Of a stretch of DNA of 64,000 bases, positions 7,764 through 16,835 are shown piece by piece. The translations under genes and the position numbers were made by a program. The notes beneath the pieces are model-generated. The model ran no database searches, had not been told where the DNA came from, and saw only the letters and a program-made list of their open reading frames with translations. Position 1 is the stretch's first letter, and each line of letters starts with the position of its first letter. The DNA is from a bacterium (lineage in GTDB: Bacteria; Planctomycetota; Planctomycetia; Pirellulales; Pirellulaceae), in assembly GCA_016124445.1 (NCBI GenBank), contig WGNR01000020.1:310001-374000 (forward strand), written 5' to 3'.

Positions 7764-9200
7764 CTAGCTTGTCGTGCAGGCCTCGTCGTCGCAGTGATAG
7801 TCGAAGAACTTGCGGTCTTTGATTACCTTGGCAACGGATGCCGGCACCATCTTTTCCCAAGAGTCGTCGCATTCGCCGATCTTGCGAAGGACGTCGCGGG
7901 AAAAAACGCCCAGGCAGCTTGGATCGTAGTTGTCCAGATTATTGATCCCGCCGCGTCCCAACAGGTAGCCGTAGAGCTGCTGCAGTTCAGGTTTGATTTC
8001 CAGGTTTTCACACGTCATCAACTCACCGGTGTCGCGGTCCTGCAGTGGATAGACGTAGATCTTCAAGTCGTTTTTGAACAACCGGCCGAACGATTCGAGA
8101 ATGCCACCGTCGAGTTGGGTGTAATACTTCTCGTCAAACAGTTCCCGCAAGCTGGCGGCACCCATGGTGATTGCGATGCGTTCTTTCGTGCAGCGGGCCA
8201 GGTAGGCACCCAGGCGGTAGTATTCGAAGTAGTCCGAAATCAGCACGTTCATGCCGCAAGACGCCATGATGTCGGCACGAGCCAGAAAGTCGCGACGATC
8301 GATCTCGCCCTGGGCTTTCAGGTTCCGCATGGTAATTTCCATGACCTGAGCGATATCTGTGCCTTTCACGTCAGGCAGTTCCGAGAACTTGTCGTGGGCA
8401 CACTTGAGCATGTCCAGGTTCACGTTACAAACTGGACGGAAGCTGCCACGTTCAACCAGGATCGACTTCTTGTAGAAGAATTCCGAAGGCTGCATCACGT
8501 CGCCGTTGGCGGCAAACATGGCCGCACCGCTCAGTCCCAGTTCGACCAGCTTCAGGCTCATCAGGCGATTGTCGACCCGGCGGAATGCAATGCCTGAGAA
8601 CTCGATCATGTCGATTTCGATACGCGACGTCGAAAGACCGTCCAGCAGCGAGTCGACCAGCATCTCGGGTTCGTGGTGATAATTGAAGGCACCGTACACC
8701 AGGTTCACGCCCACAATCCCAAGGGCTTCCTGCTGCAAGGCGGTTTCGTTGTCGAGCATCCGTACGTGGATGATCACTTGGCTATCTTCATCGCGGGGGT
8801 GAGCCTGGAACTTGATTCCCATCCAGCCATGGCATTCGCTGCCACCTTTGTATCCGCGCGCGGCAACTGTGTCGGCAAATGCAAAGAAGGTGCTCGTTTC
8901 GCCGCGAGCATCGGTGAGCCGTTCCAGGTTGAGTGCATGTTCCTGGTCGAGCATCGCCTGAAGGCGTTCGCGACAGACGTATCGCTTGGCCCGACCGTAG
9001 ATGGCGTCGCTCACCTGCATGTCATAGGCCGACATGCTTTTGGCGATCGTGCCGGCAGCGGCGCCGACCCGAAAGAACCAGCGGACGACCTCTTGTCCGG
9101 CACCGATTTCCGCAAACGTCCCGTAACGCCGATTATCGAGGTTCACGCTCAACGCTTTTTGGTGGGTATCTAATGTCTTGCCGTTGTGTTGTTCAAACAT
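7764..9200 (-). CDS. Conserved soluble protein of unknown function, 479 residues
   Basis: From ATG 9200 (MFEQHNGKTLDTH) the product has no signal peptide or membrane span. It is rich in conserved-looking segments: YGTFAEIGAGQEVVRWFF, GAAAGTIAKSMSAYDMQVSD, SECHGWMGIKFQ, GVNLVYGAF, SCGMNVLISDYFEYYRL, and a C-terminal GRGGINNLDNYDPSCLGVF. The latter half reads like an alpha/beta enzyme, but I see no catalytic motif I can name. The frame extends upstream to 9281, but that region is less constrained. It is preceded by about 350 bases without a gene. Function unknown; a large cytosolic housekeeping-type protein is my inference. Confidence 0.8.
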   Translation of the reverse strand: MFEQHNGKTLDTHQKALSVNLDNRRYGTFAEIGAGQEVVRWFFRVGAAAGTIAKSMSAYDMQVSDAIYGRAKRYVCRERLQAMLDQEHALNLERLTDARGETSTFFAFADTVAARGYKGGSECHGWMGIKFQAHPRDEDSQVIIHVRMLDNETALQQEALGIVGVNLVYGAFNYHHEPEMLVDSLLDGLSTSRIEIDMIEFSGIAFRRVDNRLMSLKLVELGLSGAAMFAANGDVMQPSEFFYKKSILVERGSFRPVCNVNLDMLKCAHDKFSELPDVKGTDIAQVMEITMRNLKAQGEIDRRDFLARADIMASCGMNVLISDYFEYYRLGAYLARCTKERIAITMGAASLRELFDEKYYTQLDGGILESFGRLFKNDLKIYVYPLQDRDTGELMTCENLEIKPELQQLYGYLLGRGGINNLDNYDPSCLGVFSRDVLRKIGECDDSWEKMVPASVAKVIKDRKFFDYHCDDEACTTS

Positions 9201-9547
9201 GCCAATTCTGCGAGGTGAGGTCGATTGCTGGTGAGTAAGTCGATCGAGTTGGTTGTCGCTCAAGGGAAACAAGAACGCCAATTCTCTGCGATAAGATAAC
9301 GCTTAGGCACGATCATGTCATAACTTTCTGTCCCGATTGAAGGGATCTATGGATACGACATTCCGTGCGTAAGAAAAAGCCTCACAGATGGCGTTTAGGG
9401 GAATCGCGAGTCGGTTTGATTAACTGGAATTAAGATAGGGATGATGCGGTTTTTGCAGGTTGGCCAGGCATGCCATCCAGCGCTGAGCGAGAGCAACGAC
9501 TCGCCGCCGCCCTAAGAGCTTCGGCTTTCACGGTTTCACGTGACATC

Positions 9548-9590
9548 AAAAAAAGCGACCCCGGTGAGGATGGATATCACCGGGGCCGCT
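9548..9590 (-). terminator. Terminator of the DUF1501 gene
   Basis: Arms 9554-9567 and 9577-9590 pair over 14 positions with one mismatch around a 9-base loop, and the minus strand continues into a run of seven T. It lies 54-96 bases past the stop of the DUF1501 gene read on the minus strand. The rest of 9201-9547 shows nothing I can name. Confidence 0.85.
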
Positions 9591-9643
9591 TAGCGAAAAG
9601 GAGTAGGGAGGAATAGCGAAGAGACTAGGGTGGAGCGTGTGAT

Positions 9644-11119
<1,476 letters not shown>

Positions 11120-11512
11120 GGGGAATGCTCCTTGGTCAAGTTGGGATGGATACCGTCGCGATTGCAGCAACGGCAATCGAGCGGAGGTAGGACGGCCGCT
11201 ATTATCGGGTGATCGATAAATCGGAGAGAAGGTCTCCGAGCGGTATCCGGCGCCGGCGGGGATAGCGCGGTCCTCGACATTTGGCCTGTCCGACAAACCC
11301 CATCAGTAACAAGCCTTAAACCGCAGTATGACGCTTCAAAAAGGCAAAGTCAAGCTGCGCCGCGATGAGCGGTTTTTAGGGGGCGAAAGTTGACATTGCA
11401 GGCCGGTTTGATCGTGCTAGCGGGGTTTTCTGCTGGGTTGATCTTGCTGTCTGCGGCGGAATCTGATAACCAGCCGAGCCCAAATGAATATGTGCCTTTC
11501 GAGGAGGAGCCG

Positions 11513-11839
11513 ATGATGCGACGAAAACTTTTGAAATGGATAGCTGGCGGTCTCGCTTACGGTGTCGTCGCCGGATTGGTCGAAACTTGGCAGACATCGC
11601 CGGCATTTGCCAACCGGGTCAGCCTGAAAGACACACTGAACAACGAGCTCTACATTCGCACCCCGGACCAGACCGCTTTCATCAATAAGGTTGTCAACCT
11701 GGTCAACAATGGCTCGCTCTCGCTCAGGCTGGTTTATTCGACCCTTGAGTGGTCACTACGGTTTGAAAAGGGAAAACGCTACTACTACTTCGCCCCAGCC
11801 CTGAAAAAACGAGCGAAGGCCGAGGGTGTTTCCTTGTGA
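11513..11839 (+). CDS. Small exported hypothetical protein
   Basis: 108 residues from ATG 11513, preceded by GAGGAGGAG. The N-terminus MMRRKLLKWIAGGLAYGVVAGL looks like a signal peptide or anchor with twin arginines, with possible cleavage near AFA (residues 31-33). The remainder has the pattern LYIRTPDQTAFINKVVNLV, NGSLSLRLVYSTLEWSL and a basic C-terminus KKRAKAEG. The frame continues upstream to 11390 but that part lacks support. Function not recognised. About 390 bases (11120-11512) without a gene separate it from the divergent DUF1501 gene; 185 gene-free bases follow. Confidence 0.65.
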   Translation: MMRRKLLKWIAGGLAYGVVAGLVETWQTSPAFANRVSLKDTLNNELYIRTPDQTAFINKVVNLVNNGSLSLRLVYSTLEWSLRFEKGKRYYYFAPALKKRAKAEGVSL

Positions 11840-12023
11840 AAATGTGCCCGTCGTTGAAATAAGTAGCTTCTTGAACTGCGAATAGTTTTCCGAAAAATAA
11901 AGGTAATAACGCGACACCCACCCAGCACCCGCGTTGTTAGATCTAATATTGGCGGATTTTTAAATCCCACCCCTTTTTCCGCCCCCTGCCTTTCGGAACA
12001 GAAACGAGAAAGCTATCGGAACC

Positions 12024-12908
12024 ATGACGGAATCGCTGCGCAAAAATCTATTGCAAATGGTGCTGCCTGGAGCCATCTTGTTCGGGGCATTGGCCTACAT
12101 GCATGGGCCTGGTTACCTGGCGTTTGCCAAGCAAAAGGTGCTTGCCTATACCATGCAGCGCGACTCGTGGTGGGGACCGATCATCTATGACGTCCGGTTG
12201 AAGCAAGCCTTTAACTCCGACGACGGAGACGAGTGCATGGTCTACCTGCTCACCGACAAAGCCCCCGAAGGCGAATCGGCCGTCGAGGGCGATAAGTCCC
12301 CTGAGAGTGGCAAGACCGATAAGCACGAAAAGATCCTATTGGTCAATAAATTCGGCGAAGTCGTCGACTGGACGAAAACGATGGATGTCGGGCCGATTCG
12401 TTCCTCGTATCTGATGCCCCGAGATGGTTACGCCATGCTGGAGATTGTTCACCGGCTGCCAGAAATGAAGAACATGACTCAGATTGTCCAATTCAAGATC
12501 ACCGGCGATCGGATTGCCAAGATTGGAACGGAAACCAAAGAATTCATTCCTGAAGAGGACTACCGAGCACAAGGCTGGCATGGCCCACATCGTTTTTCGC
12601 GCCACCCTGCTTGGTCGCGAAATAGTGATGGGGAGGCGAATGACTCCGAAAACGGATCTGGTCGCCGCTTCCAACGGCCTGACTGGACGCCGGAACAGTG
12701 GCGCGCGTGGCGAGAACGGGTCAAGGCTCGGAATAACCGCAAGAAGGAACAGCCGATGGATGTCGCCAAGGCCAATACTGGCTCACTTCAGGAAGAAAAC
12801 GTGAAGCGATCTCGCTCCGTGAGCTCCGATGACCAGGGACTGCTCAATGTCGGCGGTCTTGGAGGGACCCGAGATGAAGCAACCGAAATGGTTACTGTCC
12901 CAAACTAG
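12024..12908 (+). CDS. Membrane-anchored hypothetical protein
   Basis: 294 residues. One N-terminal hydrophobic segment (residues 10-30, LLQMVLPGAILFGALAYMHG) probably anchors it. A folded part follows (WWGPIIYDVRLKQAF..., ECMVYLLTD, ILLVNKFGEVVDWTKTMDV, MTQIVQFKITGDRIAKIG), then a long polar tail rich in Arg, Ser and Glu after residue 185, likely disordered. The last 126 bases overlap the 3' end of lutC on the opposite strand, so one tail is antisense to the other. I do not recognise the family. Paralogues with the same anchor are not seen in the window. Confidence 0.65.
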   Translation: MTESLRKNLLQMVLPGAILFGALAYMHGPGYLAFAKQKVLAYTMQRDSWWGPIIYDVRLKQAFNSDDGDECMVYLLTDKAPEGESAVEGDKSPESGKTDKHEKILLVNKFGEVVDWTKTMDVGPIRSSYLMPRDGYAMLEIVHRLPEMKNMTQIVQFKITGDRIAKIGTETKEFIPEEDYRAQGWHGPHRFSRHPAWSRNSDGEANDSENGSGRRFQRPDWTPEQWRAWRERVKARNNRKKEQPMDVAKANTGSLQEENVKRSRSVSSDDQGLLNVGGLGGTRDEATEMVTVPN

Positions 12909-13388
12909 ACGCTCATAGGCCTGGGCCATGTTGCTGACGACGGCATCGTTTACGTTGCCATCGGGACAGGCAATCACCAAAGCGATGTGCTGCGGAATGA
13001 ACATGATCACCCGATGCCGAATCTTGGCATCGGTGACGAAGACGGCCCCATTCTCGGCCACGGCAAACTCGCCTGGCACGACAGCATAGTCGATATCTTC
13101 CAGGTCGTGCGGGTCTTCGATGTCGTTCAAATTGACTGATCCCGCCAGGCCCGCGATACAGCTGACCGTCTTCTTCGCCTGGCTGTAGGCGGGGATCTCT
13201 GCCAGCTTCTGGGCAAGTTCTTCCGGTCCGTTGACCACTTCGACCGCTCCGCCAACCATGCCCAGGACCTCGCTGAATTGCGCCAGCGGATCTTCGTACT
13301 GAATCCAGTCCTGGTCTATGCTCGGCAGGTCGGCCGCTGGAACGATCTTGTTGCGGATCGATTTCAGGATTTGATCTTTGCTGCTCAT
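12783..13388 (-). CDS. lutC: Lactate utilization protein LutC
   Basis: 201 residues with the LUD domain: YAVVPGEFAVAENGAVFV, IRHRVIMFIPQHIALVI, and the C-terminal IGAHGARSLHVFF that closes this family. LutC is the third subunit of the LutABC L-lactate oxidation complex (iron-sulfur dependent, cytoplasmic or membrane-peripheral). Start ATG 13388 overlaps the lutB stop by four bases (ATGA), which suggests translational coupling. The frame could be extended to 13583 but would run inside lutB. Its 3' end overlaps a convergent membrane protein gene by 126 bases. Confidence 0.9.
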   Translation of the reverse strand: MSSKDQILKSIRNKIVPAADLPSIDQDWIQYEDPLAQFSEVLGMVGGAVEVVNGPEELAQKLAEIPAYSQAKKTVSCIAGLAGSVNLNDIEDPHDLEDIDYAVVPGEFAVAENGAVFVTDAKIRHRVIMFIPQHIALVIACPDGNVNDAVVSNMAQAYERLVWDSNHFGCFISGPSKTADIEQSLVIGAHGARSLHVFFLK

Positions 13389-14785
13389 GAGGGGTCGTTC
13401 TTTTTGGCCTTCTTGCGCTGGGCGTACATCTGGCGGAAACTCTCTTTCGGAGCAGCGGGCATCTCGCGATTCCGCCCCCAGGGGTTCAGCGCGTTGTATA
13501 TCAAAAAGCGGGGCATCGTGCGCAGGAAGAACTTGCCGATGCCTCCCAGCCAGGCATACAGCCCTGGCCGCTGAAACACCCACGAAGCCAGCTTCATCGG
13601 AAACGTTTTCGACATTGGCAACTGCTTCCGATGGTTCACCTCGCTTCGCAGGGTCAGCAGTTGCTCGTGCAGGTTAATCTTCACCGGGCAGACATCGCTA
13701 CAGCTTCCGCACAGCGTGCAGGCGAACGGAAGCGACTTGTGGTGCTTTGCGTCGCGCAGTGGATTCAGGATCGAACCAATCGGCCCCGGCACCGTGGCGG
13801 CGTAGCTGTGCCCTCCGCTACGGCGGTAGACCGGGCAAGTATTCATGCACGCTCCGCAACGGATGCATTTGAGCGAGTTACGGAAGTCGTCGCTCTGCAT
13901 CAGTTCGCTCCGGCCGTTATCGACCAGCACGATGTGCAGTTCGCCTCCTTCAACCGGGCCGTGGAAATGGGACGAGTAAGTGGTGATCGGCTGACCGGTC
14001 GCGCTGCGAGCCAGCAGCCGCAGAAAGATCCCCAGATGCTCGACCCGCGGAATCAGCTTTTCGATCCCCATGCAGGCAATGTGCACTTTCGGCAGCGAAA
14101 CGCCCAGGTCGGCATTTCCTTCGTTGGTGCAGACAACCAGCCCGCCGGTTTCGGCGATCGCAAAGTTGACGCCGGTGATGCCGACATCGGCCTGAACGAA
14201 TTTCTGCCGCAGATGCTGCCGGGCCGATTCGGTCAGGTAGTTGGGGTCGTAGTTGCCTTGCTCGGTCTGCAGGTGTTCGTGGAACGTGTCGCTGACGTCT
14301 TCTTTCTTCAGGTGAATCGCCGGCATCACGATGTGCGAAGGAGGCTCTTGCCGCAGCTGTACGATCCGCTCGCCCAGGTCGGTGTCGACCACCTCGATGC
14401 CGTGCTTCTCGAGCCACGGGTTCAAATGGCACTCTTCGGTCAGCATCGATTTCGATTTGACGATCCGCTTGGCGTTGTGCTTCTGGAGGAGTTCCAGCAC
14501 GATGCGGTTATGTTCGTCGGCATCTTTGGCCCAGTGAACTTTCACGCCACGTGCGGTCGCGTTCCGTTCGAACTCTTCCAGATAGTCTGCCAGCTTGCCA
14601 ACGGTATGGGCTTTGATCTGCGAGGCAGTGGCCCGCAGCGTTTCCCATTCAGGCAGACTACGAGCCATGCGGTCCCGCTTCTCACGGATGAACCACAAGG
14701 ATGAATCGTGCCAATGCGTTCGCGCTTGATCTTGGTTGAAGCGATCGGCGTTGGTGGGATGGTCGTAGTTTTTGACGGCGCTCAT
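13385..14785 (-). CDS. lutB: Lactate utilization iron-sulfur protein LutB
   Basis: 466 residues. The N-terminal LUD domain (VKVHWAKDADEHNRIVLELL, KSKSMLTEEC, GIEVVDTDLGERIVQL, ITGVNFAIAETGGLVV) is followed by two 4Fe-4S motifs, CIRCGACMNTCPVY and CTLCGSCSDVCPVK, and a C-terminal DUF3390-like tail. It is the central electron-transfer subunit of LutABC. Start ATG 14785 overlaps the lutA stop by four bases; the upstream extension to 15004 lies inside lutA. All cysteines needed for two clusters are present, so it should be functional. Confidence 0.95.
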   Translation of the reverse strand: MSAVKNYDHPTNADRFNQDQARTHWHDSSLWFIREKRDRMARSLPEWETLRATASQIKAHTVGKLADYLEEFERNATARGVKVHWAKDADEHNRIVLELLQKHNAKRIVKSKSMLTEECHLNPWLEKHGIEVVDTDLGERIVQLRQEPPSHIVMPAIHLKKEDVSDTFHEHLQTEQGNYDPNYLTESARQHLRQKFVQADVGITGVNFAIAETGGLVVCTNEGNADLGVSLPKVHIACMGIEKLIPRVEHLGIFLRLLARSATGQPITTYSSHFHGPVEGGELHIVLVDNGRSELMQSDDFRNSLKCIRCGACMNTCPVYRRSGGHSYAATVPGPIGSILNPLRDAKHHKSLPFACTLCGSCSDVCPVKINLHEQLLTLRSEVNHRKQLPMSKTFPMKLASWVFQRPGLYAWLGGIGKFFLRTMPRFLIYNALNPWGRNREMPAAPKESFRQMYAQRKKAKKNDPS

Positions 14786-15531
14786 TGGGGTACCTCGTAG
14801 CCGGCCAGGATCTCGGCGATGTGCATGACCGAAATCGGTTTCTTGTCGCGCTGAATCAATCCGGCCAGGTGCATCAGACAAGACATGTCGCCGGCGGTGA
14901 GAACCTGGGTGCCAGCTTGCAAGTGATCGGCGATCCGGTCGCGGCCCATCGTGCAACTGACCGCTTCTTCCGAAACCGCAAACGTTCCGCCGAAGCCACA
15001 GCATTCGTCCTTGCGTTTTAGATCGGCCAGTTGAATCCCTTCCAGCATCTGCAGAAGTTGCCGCGGCTTGTTGAACTCAGGGGCGTTCAGTTCGCTATCG
15101 CTCGCCAGGCGAAGTTCCCGTAGGCCATGGCAACTGGAATGCAGGCCCACCACGTAAGGAAACTTGACCGGCAGTGATTCAACCTTCGCGATGTCGACCA
15201 GGAACTCGCACAGTTCGTAAATCTTGGTGCGAATCGACTCGAAGCGGGGGTCGCCATGGACCAGATGGTTGTAATGGTTTTTGACCATCGAAACGCAACT
15301 GCCGCTGGGGGCGACGATCGCGTCGTAACCATCGAAGATCTCGAGAAACCGCTCGGCCAGCGGAGCCGCATCCCGATCGCAGCCCGAGTTGAGCATGGGC
15401 TGCCCGCAGCAGGTTTGTGCTTTCGGGAATTCGACTTCCATGCCAACTTGTTCCAGCAGGTCCAAGGTTGCCATGGCAACGCGCGGGTAGAGTTGGTCGA
15501 TGTAACAGGGAACGAAGAGGGCTACGCGCAT
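14782..15531 (-). CDS. lutA: Lactate utilization protein LutA
   Basis: 249 residues from ATG 15531 (MRVALFVPCYIDQLYP). Two CCG cysteine-rich motifs, TCCGQPMLNSG (about residues 40-50) and ECCGFGGTFAV (about residues 185-195), are those of the heterodisulfide-reductase-type domain in LutA and GlpC. It is the first gene of a tight operon lutA-lutB-lutC with 4-base overlaps. An in-frame TTG at 15540 is a weaker start. No lactate permease or LutR-type regulator is next to it in the window. Confidence 0.93.
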   Translation of the reverse strand: MRVALFVPCYIDQLYPRVAMATLDLLEQVGMEVEFPKAQTCCGQPMLNSGCDRDAAPLAERFLEIFDGYDAIVAPSGSCVSMVKNHYNHLVHGDPRFESIRTKIYELCEFLVDIAKVESLPVKFPYVVGLHSSCHGLRELRLASDSELNAPEFNKPRQLLQMLEGIQLADLKRKDECCGFGGTFAVSEEAVSCTMGRDRIADHLQAGTQVLTAGDMSCLMHLAGLIQRDKKPISVMHIAEILAGYEVPQ

Positions 15532-15619
15532 AAGAATCAAGAGGGTAGTAATCGAAGGAGCATCTGCGAGGATGGGTTAGCTACTCAGTATAACCGCAAA
15601 GCAGCCAGACCGTTGACAG

Positions 15620-16552
15620 CTAGCCAATTACGGGCGATTTTTCCGCCGGTATGTCCGATTGCATCAAATCGCTGACCGAAAGTTCAATAGCCAGCGTCGT
15701 ACCGACGCCCGCTTGGTATTCGATCTCGCATTGCCCTGAGAAGAGGTCGACGCAGTGCGAGATCTGTTGGCTGCCGGCCACTTCTTCGTCTCGCAGCATA
15801 TCGCAGACGCCATTATCGAAGACCCGCAACAGCAACCGGTCGTTCTCTTGCAGCAGTTCCAGCACCGTTTGCGTCGCGTTTCGATAACAGGCGATCAGAT
15901 GAAACGCTTCGCGGACGATCCGGACCAAAGCACACTCGCTATAGGGTGTCAGCCGGTCGAAGTCGATGTCGTGATGGAATTCAACCGTTTCGACCCGCGT
16001 TTCCAGTTGATCGACCAGCCGCTGCAAACTGGAGACAACGCCTTCATCGTACACCAGGCTGGGCGAGAGCAAGTTCATTACTCTTCGGGTGTGATTCAAG
16101 CTGGATCGTACCAATCGGATTGCGTCACCAGTCTGCTGGTGGGTTGGGTCGCCTTCTGCCTGGGTTTTTTCGAGACGAAAAAGAGCCGACGTTAATCGAG
16201 GGAATACGGTCTCGTGCAGATCGTAGGCGATTATCTGGCGATCGCGTTGTTCATCCGCTTTGGAGAACTGGAGGAATGTTTTGTCCTCCAGCAATTCTTC
16301 ATAGGCAGCTTGTAGTTGCGCGTCGTGATCTTCATCTTCGCGCTTTTGCAGGGCTGCGGATTGCGTTGAATCGTACTCTTGTCGAGTTGCCGCGATGGCG
16401 AGATAAGTCGTTGCGATTCCAATGATAAGGGTTGCCACGCCAAGACTTGGGAGAATGCTTGGCACGATTGATGCAGTCAAGCCTGCGGCAAACAGGCAAA
16501 GTCCCAGGATGGCGATTGTCGCGAGAATGGAGTTCTTCGGGTTTACGCGCAC
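15620..16552 (-). CDS. Divergent HisKA_3-type sensor histidine kinase
   Basis: 310 residues. Two membrane segments (about 10-31 and 33-54), a coiled linker, then a dimerisation/phosphoacceptor helix with YDLHETVFPRLTSALF, matching the DLH-[DE]-T-V pattern of NarL-type kinases (candidate phospho-His near residue 114). The ATPase part is eroded: the N box reads REAFHLIACYRNAT instead of REALxNAxxHA, the D box reads DNGVC, while the last Gly box GVGTTLAIELS remains. It may be a weak kinase or a pseudokinase. No response regulator gene lies beside it. It starts MRVNPKNS at 16552 without a clear Shine-Dalgarno. Confidence 0.75.
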   Translation of the reverse strand: MRVNPKNSILATIAILGLCLFAAGLTASIVPSILPSLGVATLIIGIATTYLAIAATRQEYDSTQSAALQKREDEDHDAQLQAAYEELLEDKTFLQFSKADEQRDRQIIAYDLHETVFPRLTSALFRLEKTQAEGDPTHQQTGDAIRLVRSSLNHTRRVMNLLSPSLVYDEGVVSSLQRLVDQLETRVETVEFHHDIDFDRLTPYSECALVRIVREAFHLIACYRNATQTVLELLQENDRLLLRVFDNGVCDMLRDEEVAGSQQISHCVDLFSGQCEIEYQAGVGTTLAIELSVSDLMQSDIPAEKSPVIG

Positions 16553-16835
16553 GTGAAAAAGTCCTCAGATCCGAGGGCAGCGGATGAGTGGTTGGCACTT
16601 CATTTGTTGATAACACTCGGCTCAATCAGAAACAGCCCCTCCCTCAGGTAGAATGAGGCAGCGACTGTTATAATTTATCTAAAATGCACAGTATCCTAAT
16701 TTAACCTGTGTTGCGTAGGCGTTAAAATTGTCGGTTGCCAGCTAACTTCGTTGATAAACCTGATTGTTTAAGCGGCGTTTGCTGTTACGCCCTTATCGTG
16801 AAACGTGCCTCTTAATGACCCTGGGGGGAAGATTG

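Noticed and set aside
7794-8597. 267-residue plus-strand frame inside the 479-residue gene
   Set aside because: Antisense to a better-supported gene; no motifs, no Shine-Dalgarno.
13631-14704. 357-residue plus-strand frame opposite lutB
   Set aside because: lutB has both 4Fe-4S motifs and coupled overlaps; the opposite frame has no supporting features.
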